DNA of 64,000 nucleotides from Arabidopsis thaliana (Eukaryota > Streptophyta > Magnoliopsida > Brassicales > Brassicaceae). Location: the NCBI RefSeq assembly GCF_000001735.4, contig NC_003076.8, forward strand, positions 4,154,001-4,218,000. Direction: 5' to 3'. The position numbers and the translations under genes were made by a program. The notes under the pieces were generated by a model. That model worked only from the letters and a program-made list of their open reading frames with translations. It made no database searches and was not told the origin of the DNA. Shown here piece after piece: positions 50,099 to 59,089 of the stretch (the first letter of the stretch is position 1; each line of letters opens with the position of its first letter).

Positions 50099-50236
50099 AA
50101 TATCTTTGCACATATACTAGAAACCAAGATTGAAGTAGTAGATATTTTTAAATTTATAAACTCCAAATACTAACACTAACTAATTTTATACTGATTTTAA
50201 TATCTTTGCACATATACTAGAAACCAAGATTGAAGT
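50099..50236. repeat. 38-bp direct repeat, exactly 100 bp apart
   Basis: The segment at 50099-50136 (AATATCTTTGCACATATACT onward) is repeated without change at 50199-50236. The intervening 62 bp are AT-rich and not repeated. Confidence 0.8.
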
Positions 50237-50986
50237 TGCCCACAAAATTTAGTTTGTGAGAGGCCCAAGGAGATGAGAGAAAATGCGATTATCTTAAAGT
50301 GCTAGTTTCACAAAGAGCCATGGCAAAGGAGGGCTTAGGGACTTGGGACTTATGAATTGAGATAGTTCTAACTTGTAAGGCTACTATATCTGCCTAAACT
50401 GATTATAGGTTTTAGGTATGTATGATCAACCTGTAGGCTGTAGCCTGTGGACCAGCCCCGTCCTATCCCGCCTGCTGATCAGTTTTTCCATTTTGCAACT
50501 TCGAAAACCAGTCTGGCCCTTTTGTACCCAAACCCCACCACATCTGGTCTAGTAAACTGTAAACCCAATGAATCCGTCATTTTCCTATGTAGTTTCTAGA
50601 TTAACCAAGCACTGTCCCCATCGTTCATATACCAAAAACCAGGATAGATCTTGAACACTCAAACCAGAGAGCCGGGTTCAAACTGGGCAGCTTGTTCGTC
50701 ACTGGCCCATCACACGATTCACACCATCCCTGCCTGTGAAATTTCAAAGACGAATAATCTCTCTACGTGAAGATAAGAGCCTTGTTGAGTCATAGCCAAG
50801 AAGGCACAAGAGACTAGACAATAGACGGTTCATTCATGAATCAGTGAAACGATACAGAAGAATAAATATTTCATTTCTCACACATTCTATAGGGTTATTC
50901 TGGATCTTAGTTTTTTTCCAGTACATGCAACAGAACGACTCAACTTCACAAGCAATATTAATCACAAGAGAAAAGAATGCATCTTA

Positions 50987-52205
50987 TCATGCTGGGAGTG
51001 CGAAACTAGGTTGCTTCCACTGTGGCGGATCCATCACCAGGCAGGGATCTGATTTCTCAAAGTCAGCAACCTGTAAACAAATCAATCATATGAATGAAAC
51101 AATCTTCCATACAGAGAAAAAAAAAACGCACACGAGTAGCAGGCATGAAGAAGACATATAAAAGTACCTTGTTCCCACACTGAGGGCAATGGTGCTGTTT
51201 GTTCCAGAGGCAATCCATTGAAGGGCAGAGAAAGCAGAAACCAAGCATAAACGGCATCATGCAAGCAACAACAGCAGCTACACCAGGTTTCGATCTGTTT
51301 CACATCCATAAAAAAAAATATATATCACAAACAAAGAAGATGTAAACCACAGGTTGTTACAATGAATATTTTCACATAAAACCACAGGTTATCACAAAGG
51401 AATAGTACAGTCTCATGCTCTTAAAATTGTTTCGGTAGAATGAAAAATGTAAGCCCTAAACATGAATGCCGAGAAACGAGAAAACGTAAAGCAGACTAAC
51501 TTCATTAAAACCAATCACCGCCAGTATCAAAATAGAAGAGATACTGAAGTGAAGCACCATCTAAATAACTCCACTACTAAGGAAAAGATGTTGTTACCAA
51601 CAGAAAGAGTCACAAAGCAGGTAGCTTTATCTTTGCAGCTTAAGTATATTTGTTGAGAAAGCTTAACAATAACAGGCTGGATCAATGGAGTTCTTTCAGC
51701 CTTCCTTTTAAGTGATTTAAGTTTTATAACAGCTTGTTCATATAGAAGTATCAAACATTCTATAGCTAATGAAACACACCAATCAAAATGAACAAGTTTG
51801 AGAATCCTGAAACCAAAAATCCAATACTCAAAACCTTAAACCACTGGCAATGATTAGAGGCGCTAATTTTTCTACTATATTGCTTCCAAGTATGAGATCA
51901 ATTGACATGGATCCGAAATTGCCGATTGCACATTTCCTCGATGATTTCTTGTAATCGAGTCATAGAACGATTCGCGAACAATAAACTCTAAAATCGTATA
52001 AGTGAATATACCTGAGATTGGTGAGACCAGTGTTGCCGCAATAAAGGCAATTGAAAGGAGCAGGAGTGTCTCGATAAATCGTTTGCTGAATCGGAGCACC
52101 CAACGGATCACCATAGATAGCATTCGGCGGCACAATTCCGGCCTGATACGGATTCTGCCCCGCGTAATATGGAACTCCGATCACCGTTGTTCCCTCTTTC
52201 GCCAT
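50987..52205 (-). CDS. GILP: LITAF-domain protein, cell-death regulator
   Basis: Three exons in gene order: 52205-52012, 51294-51168 and 51070-50987, giving 134 aa. The N-terminal 50 residues are Pro/Tyr/Gly-rich (VPYYAGQNPYQAG). The LITAF domain follows: a CLYC knuckle, a hydrophobic Ala/Val/Met/Phe/Cys stretch that inserts into membranes, then HHCPQCGNK as the second zinc half. The zinc ligands are intact. LITAF proteins sit on the cytosolic face of membranes. Arabidopsis GILP is described as a plasma-membrane partner of LSD1 that limits hypersensitive cell death. Matches AT5G13190 (recall). Confidence 0.93.
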
Positions 52206-53080
52206 CTCCTTTGTTTTTAGTTTTTACGGTCAAACTCAACGATTTCGAAGATAAAGCAAATCAATCACAACGAGAGAAACAGACGAAGCTGATTCGAAGA
52301 GTATTTATTTAATTCCCTTTCCGCTATGAAAATTCCCAGGGAAATTACGCGGAAGACGATGGAGATTCAAGGAAAGTTCCAAATCTCTGACGATTACGCG
52401 TGTGTACTTAATTTGAGATTAATCGCAATTTTGATTTCAACGATTCTTTGATTCTTTCTTTCCTCTAGAAGATAGAGACTCCACACTTAATGGGCCTTTT
52501 GTTTATAAACTTAAATACTTAATACAGATATTGGGCTCAAAAGGCCTAATAATTGTCTTAGACCTGTTCGTTCTAGCTTTCGTCTAAATTGCAAGGTTCG
52601 TTTTTAAAAGTGAAGTTTGAGTTTGACGGTAACAAACAAGCGATGGACTACAAAAGAAGAACGTGTTGGACTACAAAAGAAGAACGTGTTGTTTAGGCCT
52701 CTTTGCCGACATAGCAGAGAGTCCATGTCACAATCACCTTATTTATTATCTTCTTCATTACTGTAATTACAAGAAGATTCAGCAAAATGTAATCATTGAA
52801 TGACACAGAGACTTTTCTAAAATCTTGTATTTATCAAGAACATTCTAAAACCATTATGTGTTCTTATCTTATTGGTTAAGGATTAAACTAAATGTCAAAA
52901 TTCAGCCTAAAATAGTCCAACTCTTAATCCCAAAGGTAACATCATCAAAACCGCGTTTTATATATGTATAATCCAATCTTATAAATTAAAAAACCAAGTT
53001 CAACACAATCCATCACATCCATTTCAATAGAAGACGAAGAACGTTTCAGAATCATCAACCAAATTCAGAAAATTTCAGCC
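52206..53080. promoter_or_regulatory. Bidirectional promoter region between GILP and GER5
   Basis: The two genes diverge from this 875-bp gap. It contains a perfect 23-bp tandem duplication carrying ACGTGT (separate entry), TGGGCC and AGGCCT-type motifs at about 52490-52545, and a TATA-like TTTATATATG at 52957-52966 that fits GER5 transcription. Confidence 0.5.
52644..52689. repeat. Perfect 23-bp tandem duplication with ABRE-like cores
   Basis: Units at 52644-52666 and 52667-52689 are identical. Each ends in ACGTGT (52661-52666 and 52684-52689), the core of ABA-responsive elements. The pair lies about 390-440 bp before GER5. Confidence 0.85.
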
Positions 53081-54079
53081 ATGACAGGATCACAAGAAGA
53101 CCAACCTAAGATCATCATTGATCAAGAGCAACCCAAAACTCTAGAAACAGAGCACCAACCAGAACCTTCTTCATCGTCTCCGGATCAGAAGAAATGGGGT
53201 ACTCACGTGATGGGAGCTCCGGCAGCTCCAGTTGCTCATCCCGATAACCAACAGGCGGCGGCGTGGGTCGCTGGAGATAACCAGCAGACGCAGTACCAAC
53301 CGTACGTCATCTACTCTCCTGTCGAACATCCAACAACTAACAACCCTCTCGAGCCAGTCATCGGAATGTTCCATACCTGGAGTCGCAAGGCAGAAACCGT
53401 CGCACGTAACCTCTGGCACAATCGTAAGTCTCCTTCCACTTAATTGGAGCATTTGGACAAAGCAAGTTTGAGTCTTTGACGAATTTTGTTGGTTTTTTTT
53501 TTTTTTTTTGCAGTGAAGACAGGACCGTCTATGTCGGAAACGGCGTGGGGGAAGGTTAATTTGACGGCCAAAGCGATAACAAAAGGAGGATTCGAGTCGC
53601 TTTTCAGACAGATTTTCGGAACAGAGCCAAACGAGACGCTGAAGAAAACTTTCGCTTGTTATCTCTCGACGACGACAGGTCCTGTTGCTGGAACTGTCTA
53701 TCTTTCGAATGCTCGTGTCGCTTTTTGTAGCGATCGTCCTCTGTACTTCACAGCACCTTCTGGTCAAGAATCTTGGAGCTACTACAGGGTAAGTAAAGTC
53801 TTGCTTTTGTAAAAGAATGAATTTGGAGATTGTTTTTAACGTAGGTCTAATGTTGTTTGGTGTTTGGTTTTGTGGCAGGTGGTTGTACCTTTGGCGAATG
53901 TAGCGACGGTGAATCCGGTGGTGGTGAAAGAGACTCCACCTGAGAAGTATATTCAGTTGACGACGGTGGATGGTCATGACTTCTGGTTCATGGGTTTTGT
54001 GAATTATGAGAAGGCTACGCATCATCTGCTGACCAGTGTCTCCGATTTTCAAACCGCACACGGCTCTGTGTCTGGTTAA
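53081..54079 (+). CDS. GER5: GRAM-domain GEM-related protein 5, ABA-responsive
   Basis: Three exons: 53081-53423, 53514-53788 and 53879-54079, giving 272 aa. The first 90 residues are polar (Gln, Pro, Glu, Ser) and probably disordered. The GRAM domain spans about residues 150-255, with LFRQIFGTEPNETLKKTFACY, TTTGPVAGTVYLSNARVAFCSD (written in pieces), VVPLANVATVNP and KYIQLTTVDGHDFWFMGFVNY. GRAM domains bind membranes or lipids. Arabidopsis GER5 is reported as ABA- and stress-responsive with effects on reproduction and seed dormancy. The gene's natural 3' UTR is separated from the coding region by a retrotransposon inserted just after the stop codon. Matches AT5G13200 (recall). Confidence 0.94.
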
Positions 54080-54082
54080 AAC
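54078..54082. repeat. Target-site duplication, left copy (AAAAC)
   Basis: AAAAC directly precedes the left LTR and matches 59085-59089. Its first two bases are the last two of the GER5 stop codon. Confidence 0.85.
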
Positions 54083-54545
54083 TGTTAGAGTAAAATTCTT
54101 TTAGAGGTAATGGAGAAAGTGTTTAAGTGTTTTGAGAGAGTTTTTTAGGAAATAGAACTTTTATTACTTTGCTTTAAACTTTGAATACAACTTCACAACA
54201 TTGCAACATTTGAGAGGGGGAGGAGGTATTTATAGCCTCCAAACTACAAAATATCTAAAATATTTTAATCCTAAGTCTAGAGAGTTCTTACATAAGATCT
54301 AGATTACATTATTCAAATTATCTAGATTATTCTATTAGAGTATCTAGATTATTCTATTAGAGTATCTAGATTTTTATGTTTAAGGAGGTGGAAGATGATT
54401 CTAGAAAATTTCTAGAATCTTTTAAGGAGGTGGAAATGATGATATTTCTAGAGAAAACTCTAGAACTTGGATTTGGCCATAATTAATTATTGGATAATTG
54501 ATCCAATAATTAAACTTGATTCAAAATCAAGTTTAACTTTCAACA
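54083..54545 (-). repeat. 3' LTR of ONSEN
   Basis: 463 bp, with no difference from the other LTR found by eye. It contains a 22-bp unit repeated at 54319-54340 and 54341-54362, heat-shock-type elements at 54399-54417 and 54445-54466, and a TATA box at 54235-54227. Confidence 0.93.
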
Positions 54546-57500
54546 CCCCCTCTTAAACTTGATTTTGCTACTCCAAGCAAACTCCTCATCTTGATAAAGT
54601 TTTCACCCTTGAGAGGCTTGGTAAAAATATCGGCTACTTGATCATGTGTCTTCACATACTCCAATTGCACGTCCTTCTTGCTAACACACTCTCTAATGTA
54701 GTGATAGCGTGTGTCAATGTGTTTACTTCGATCATGGAAGACCGGGTTCTTCGCCAAAGCTATTGCCGACTTGTTGTCCACAAAGATCTTCGTTGGTTCC
54801 TCTTGTGGTAAGCTTAACTCCTTCAAGAGGTTTCTTAACCAAATAGCATGGCATACACATGACGTAGCCGCTACATACTCCGCTTCACAAGTGGATAGAG
54901 TGACAATTGGTTGTTTCTTCGACATCCATGTGAAAGCCGTGTCTCCAATGTAAAACACAAAACCACTTGTACTCTTTCGGTCATCTACGTCTCCACCCCA
55001 ATCGCTATCGCTATATCCAACAAGCTTGTAATCACTAGTAGTTGAATAATGTAAGCCAAAGTTTACGGTACCTTTGATATAGCGAAGAATCCTTTTTGCC
55101 GCTTTGAAATGAGTTGTTGTTGGATGCTCCATGTAACGACTAACAACTCCGACCGCATATAAAATATCGGGCCTTGTGCATGTTAAGTATCTCAAGCTTC
55201 CAACCAAGCTCTTAAAGGTTGTTGGATCCACTCCTTCCCCTTCTTCTTTCTTTGATAGTTTGATTCCGCATTCCATTGGTGTACAAACGGGATTTGAGTC
55301 ATCCATCTTGAACTTCTTAAGTACCTCCTTAGCATAGCCTTCTTGAGTTATGAATATTCCATTGTCTTCTTGTTTTACTTCAATTCCGAGATAGTAAGAC
55401 ATCAATCCAATGTCCGTCATCTCGAACTCCTTCGTCATCTCTTTCTTGAATTCTTCGAATATGCTTGGATTGTTACCCGTGAATATCAAGTCATCTACAT
55501 ATAAGCATGCGATCAATATATCTTCTTTTTGAATTTTGATATAGAGTGCATGCTCATATGGACACTTGATGAAATCTTTCTCCTTGAAATACTTGTCAAT
55601 TCGAGTATTCCAAGCTCTTGGGGCTTGTTTTAATCCATAAAGCGCCTTTTTTAGCCTCAAGACTTTCTCTTCTTCACCTTTGACTATGTAGCCTTGTGGT
55701 TGCTCAATGTAAACTTCTTCTTCAAGATCTCCATTTAAGAAGGCCGACTTGACATCCATTTGATGTATCTTCCACTTGTTTTGAGCCGCTAGTGAGATGA
55801 TTAGTCTAACCGTTTCTAGACGAGCAACGGGAGCAAATACCTCGTGATAGTCAATTCCGGCTCTTTGACTATAACCTTTTGCAACCAATCTTGCTTTGTA
55901 TCTTTCCACTTCTCCTTTAGAGTTTTTCTTTGCTTTATACACCCACTTCACGCCAATTGCCTTGTGTCCATTTGGAAGTGAAGTTAACTCCCATGTGTCA
56001 TTCTTTTGTATTGATTTGATCTCTTCATCCATGGCATTTCTCCAAGTCTTCTTTTCAATGGCTTCTTGGAAATCCATGGGTTCGCACTCCGCAAATAAAC
56101 AAAATAAGGTAAGGTTTTCTTGATTTTCGGTTACTTCATAGAGCTCTTGTATACTTCTAAAACGCGGAGTCCTTTCACTCGAACTTTCTTCTATTTGAGA
56201 ACTTGTTGGTGAAGTTGGTGGTGTAGTAGGCTCTTCACTTGGTGGCTCCTCTCTTGTTGGCTCCGGCTCATCTTCTTCAAAATGTGGAAAGAAGTTATAA
56301 TCTTCTTCATTTGAGTTCCAATCCCATTCTCCTTCTTCATCGAACACTATATTTCGACTAATAATTGTCTTCTTCGTATCGGGATTATAGAGCTTGTAGC
56401 CTTTGGAGTTGTTATCATAACCAATGAAGATATACTTCTCACTTTTGTCATCTAGTTTGCTCCGCTTCTCATCCGGTACATGAGCATGAGCAATACTTCC
56501 AAAGACTCTTAAATGAGAAACACCGGGCTTTCTTCCGCTCCAAGCTTCTTGTGGTGTTTTTCCGGAGACACTTTTTGTTGGAGATCGATTTAATAGATAA
56601 ACCGCACACGCGACCGCTTCCGCCCACAACTCTTTTGGTAGTCTCTTACTTTTGAGCATGCTCCTTGCCATCTCAAGAATTGTTCTATTCTTTCTTTCCG
56701 CTACACCATTTTGTTGAGGGGATCTTGGCACCGTTAATTGTCTTCGAATGCCGTTGTCTTCACAATACTTAAGAAACTCCTTGGATGTAAATTCTCCTCC
56801 ACGGTCGGATCTCATGGTTTTGATCACAAGACCACTCTCCTTCTCAACATGGGCTTTAAACTTTTTGAAAATTTCGAACACCTCGGATTTTTCTTTCAAA
56901 AAATATACCCATGTTTTTCTTGAAAAATCATCAATAAAGAGAAGGAAGTAATTACTTTTACCAAGTGATTTCGGCTTGATCGGACCACACACATCGGTGT
57001 GTATTAGCTCCAACGGTTTTTGTGCTCTTGAACTTGACTCCTTTGGAAAGCTCATTTTGAATTGCTTTCCAAGTAGACATCCTTCACACACTTGATTTGG
57101 ATGATTTATACAAGGTAGCCCTCTCACCATTTCCTTCCTTGAAAGCAACTCCAATCCTCCAAAATTTAGATGTCCGAATCGAAGATGCCATAGCCAAGAC
57201 TCCTCTTTGTAACACATCTTAAGACATTGTGCAATGTCATTTCGAATGTTGAGGACAAACATTCTATTTTTCGACATTGGCACCTTGGTAATGAGATTGC
57301 TTTCTTGGTCTCTTATTGAAAGGTTATTATCTTTTAATCTAATATCATAACCTTTCTCTAAGAGTTGTCCAAGGCTCAAGATGTTTGTCTTCATGCTCGG
57401 AATATAGTAAACGTTGGAAATAAATTGATGATCTCCATTCTTCAATCGAATGAGAATGTTTCCTTTACCTTTTACCTCCATCTTCGATTCATCTCCTAAA

Positions 57501-58591
57501 GCCACATTTCCTCTCACCGATTCATCAAGCTCCGCGAACGTACTTTTTCTCCCGCACATGTGATTACTTGCACCACTATCGAGGTACCACTTATGATTCT
57601 CTTCTTGTTCATCTTTCTTGTAGCTAGCCATTAATAACATGTCTTCTTCTTGAATTTTTTCTTCAACGTAGTTGGCCTTCTCCTCAAATTTTTTGTTGCT
57701 AGGAGCTTTACATTCAGAAGCATAATGTCCAAACTTCCCACAATTGTAGCATTTGACACTTGATTTATCGTATCTTGATTTTAGGTGTCCTTTCCCACGA
57801 CCTCTTGATGAGTTTTCACCTCTTTGGTTTGTGTTGTCTTCATGTGGCCTCCAACCACGTCCATTTCCATATCCACCACGACCTCGTCCTCGTACTTGAC
57901 CACCACCTCTTCTTTGGTAACTTTGGCCGTTTTCTTCTTTTGTAATTTGCATTTTGAAGACTTGTTCGACGATATCTTCTTTCTTCTTCTTCTTTTCTTC
58001 ATAAGCTTGTAATGACCCAAGAAGTTGCTCTATTGTCATAGCTTCTAAATCTTTTGTTTCTTCAATGACGGTGACAATATGTTCAAATTTTAGATCCAAT
58101 GATCTAAGAACTTTCTCCATGATTCTCACATCATCTAGCTTCTCTCCGTTTCTTTTAAGGTTATTAGTAACCGTCAACACTCTTGAGAAGTAATCGGAGA
58201 CGAGTTCACCTTCCTTCATTTGTAGTGCTTCAAATTCTCCTCTTAGAGTTTGAAGACGTACTTTCTTGACTTGATCGGCACCTTTGTAAGAGGTTCGAAG
58301 CTTCTCCCATGCTTCTTTCGCCGACGTAGCTTCAACGACCTTCTCGAACGTATCTTCATCTAATCCTTGATAGATTAGACAGAGAGCTTTCTTGTCTCTC
58401 TTTCTTGAGTCTCTCAAACCATCTTTTTGAATTTGAGAAAGACTACCTTCATTCTCCGGTTCAATGAAACCTTTCTCGACTATCTCCCACACGTCATGTG
58501 CTCCTAGGATAGCCTTCATTCGTAGACTCCAATTATCATAGTTGCTCTTTGTGAGCACCGGGACTTGGAAGGGAACATTGTTACTCGCCAT
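54533..58591 (-). CDS. ONSEN Gag-Pol polyprotein
   Basis: A 1,352-aa frame without stops or frameshifts. The start is set at ATG 58591-58589 (MASNNVPF); nothing upstream in frame begins with ATG. Order of domains is copia-type. Gag comes first, with NYDNWSLRMKAIL near the start and a CCHC knuckle CYNCGKFGHYASEC at about 281-294. The aspartic protease DSGA is at about 338-341. Integrase has Asp533, Asp596 and Glu632 in HTDVCG, RSDRGGEF and NGVAERKN. Reverse transcriptase has YVDD at about 1031-1034. RNase H has GYSDSDWGG near 1195 and STCEAEY near 1236. All catalytic residues are present. The last codons run over the polypurine tract and 13 bp into the LTR. Confidence 0.95.
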   Translation of the reverse strand: MASNNVPFQVPVLTKSNYDNWSLRMKAILGAHDVWEIVEKGFIEPENEGSLSQIQKDGLRDSRKRDKKALCLIYQGLDEDTFEKVVEATSAKEAWEKLRTSYKGADQVKKVRLQTLRGEFEALQMKEGELVSDYFSRVLTVTNNLKRNGEKLDDVRIMEKVLRSLDLKFEHIVTVIEETKDLEAMTIEQLLGSLQAYEEKKKKKEDIVEQVFKMQITKEENGQSYQRRGGGQVRGRGRGGYGNGRGWRPHEDNTNQRGENSSRGRGKGHLKSRYDKSSVKCYNCGKFGHYASECKAPSNKKFEEKANYVEEKIQEEDMLLMASYKKDEQEENHKWYLDSGASNHMCGRKSTFAELDESVRGNVALGDESKMEVKGKGNILIRLKNGDHQFISNVYYIPSMKTNILSLGQLLEKGYDIRLKDNNLSIRDQESNLITKVPMSKNRMFVLNIRNDIAQCLKMCYKEESWLWHLRFGHLNFGGLELLSRKEMVRGLPCINHPNQVCEGCLLGKQFKMSFPKESSSRAQKPLELIHTDVCGPIKPKSLGKSNYFLLFIDDFSRKTWVYFLKEKSEVFEIFKKFKAHVEKESGLVIKTMRSDRGGEFTSKEFLKYCEDNGIRRQLTVPRSPQQNGVAERKNRTILEMARSMLKSKRLPKELWAEAVACAVYLLNRSPTKSVSGKTPQEAWSGRKPGVSHLRVFGSIAHAHVPDEKRSKLDDKSEKYIFIGYDNNSKGYKLYNPDTKKTIISRNIVFDEEGEWDWNSNEEDYNFFPHFEEDEPEPTREEPPSEEPTTPPTSPTSSQIEESSSERTPRFRSIQELYEVTENQENLTLFCLFAECEPMDFQEAIEKKTWRNAMDEEIKSIQKNDTWELTSLPNGHKAIGVKWVYKAKKNSKGEVERYKARLVAKGYSQRAGIDYHEVFAPVARLETVRLIISLAAQNKWKIHQMDVKSAFLNGDLEEEVYIEQPQGYIVKGEEEKVLRLKKALYGLKQAPRAWNTRIDKYFKEKDFIKCPYEHALYIKIQKEDILIACLYVDDLIFTGNNPSIFEEFKKEMTKEFEMTDIGLMSYYLGIEVKQEDNGIFITQEGYAKEVLKKFKMDDSNPVCTPMECGIKLSKKEEGEGVDPTTFKSLVGSLRYLTCTRPDILYAVGVVSRYMEHPTTTHFKAAKRILRYIKGTVNFGLHYSTTSDYKLVGYSDSDWGGDVDDRKSTSGFVFYIGDTAFTWMSKKQPIVTLSTCEAEYVAATSCVCHAIWLRNLLKELSLPQEEPTKIFVDNKSAIALAKNPVFHDRSKHIDTRYHYIRECVSKKDVQLEYVKTHDQVADIFTKPLKGENFIKMRSLLGVAKSSLRGGVES
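54546..54554 (-). other. Polypurine tract of ONSEN
   Basis: AAGAGGGGG on the minus strand directly abuts the 3' LTR and would prime plus-strand DNA synthesis. It lies inside the end of the polyprotein frame (LRGGV). Confidence 0.85.
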
Positions 58592-58606
58592 CTTTAGGAT
58601 CTTCAA

Positions 58607-58618
58607 GCTCTGATACCA
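58607..58618 (-). other. Primer-binding site of ONSEN
   Basis: TGGTATCAGAGC on the minus strand, three bases inside the 5' LTR. It is complementary to the 3' end of plant initiator tRNA-Met, the usual copia primer. Confidence 0.9.
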
Positions 58619-58765
58619 CTTTGTTAGAGTAAAATTCTTTTAGAGGTAATGGAGAAAGTGTTTAAGTGTTTTGAGAGAGTTTTTTAGGAAATAGAACTTT
58701 TATTACTTTGCTTTAAACTTTGAATACAACTTCACAACATTGCAACATTTGAGAGGGGGAGGAGG

Positions 58766-58774
58766 TATTTATAG
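58766..58774 (-). promoter_or_regulatory. TATA box of ONSEN 5' LTR
   Basis: CTATAAATA on the minus strand, within a short inverted repeat (GGAGG...CCTCC). Confidence 0.7.
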
Positions 58775-58937
58775 CCTCCAAACTACAAAATATCTAAAAT
58801 ATTTTAATCCTAAGTCTAGAGAGTTCTTACATAAGATCTAGATTACATTATTCAAATTATCTAGATTATTCTATTAGAGTATCTAGATTATTCTATTAGA
58901 GTATCTAGATTTTTATGTTTAAGGAGGTGGAAGATGA

Positions 58938-59005
58938 TTCTAGAAAATTTCTAGAATCTTTTAAGGAGGTGGAAATGATGATATTTCTAGAGAAAACTCT
59001 AGAAC
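58938..59005 (-). promoter_or_regulatory. Heat-shock-element cluster in ONSEN 5' LTR
   Basis: TTCTAGAAAATTTCTAGAA (58938-58956) contains alternating TTC/GAA pentamer halves, and TTTCTAGAGAAAACTCTAGA (from 58984) contains more. This is the arrangement bound by heat shock factors. ONSEN transcription is reported to depend on HSFA1/HSFA2. The cluster lies about 165-240 bp upstream of the LTR TATA box. Confidence 0.7.
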
Positions 59006-59084
59006 TTGGATTTGGCCATAATTAATTATTGGATAATTGATCCAATAATTAAACTTGATTCAAAATCAAGTTTAACTTTCAACA

Positions 59085-59089
59085 AAAAC
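59085..59089. repeat. Target-site duplication, right copy (AAAAC)
   Basis: Matches 54078-54082. What follows (from 59090) is the displaced original 3' flank of GER5. Confidence 0.85.

Larger units (their letters stand above)
43578..50986. other. 7.4-kb region without intact gene between NAC083 and GILP
   Basis: AT-rich sequence flanked by the 3' ends of two genes. Seen inside: a (TA)n tract, a Helitron-like end next to it (44737) and a 38-bp direct repeat (50099 and 50199). The short frames at 47801-48067 and 49158-49400 have no recognisable features. Confidence 0.5.
54083..59084 (-). mobile_element. ONSEN: Complete Ty1/copia LTR retrotransposon, ONSEN (ATCOPIA78)
   Basis: 5,002 bp on the minus strand. 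Two 463-bp LTRs (54083-54545 and 58622-59084) begin TG and end CA and look identical base for base. A primer-binding site complementary to initiator tRNA-Met (TGGTATCAGAGC) lies at 58618-58607. A polypurine tract AAGAGGGGG lies at 54554-54546. AAAAC target duplications flank the element. One uninterrupted polyprotein fills the interior. Identity as ONSEN, the heat-activated family, rests on memory of AT5G13205 in this gene order and on the heat-shock-type elements in the LTR. All visible parts needed for mobility are present. Confidence 0.93.
58622..59084 (-). repeat. 5' LTR of ONSEN (promoter LTR)
   Basis: 463 bp, drives transcription leftward. From the 5' side it has heat-shock-type elements at 59005-58984 and 58956-58938, a 22-bp direct repeat, and a CTATAAATA box at 58774-58766. 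Confidence 0.93.

Noticed and set aside
53171-54061. 296-codon minus-strand frame opposite GER5
   Set aside because: It is the antisense of GER5 exons and introns. The plus-strand gene is strongly supported by its GRAM domain and splice sites.
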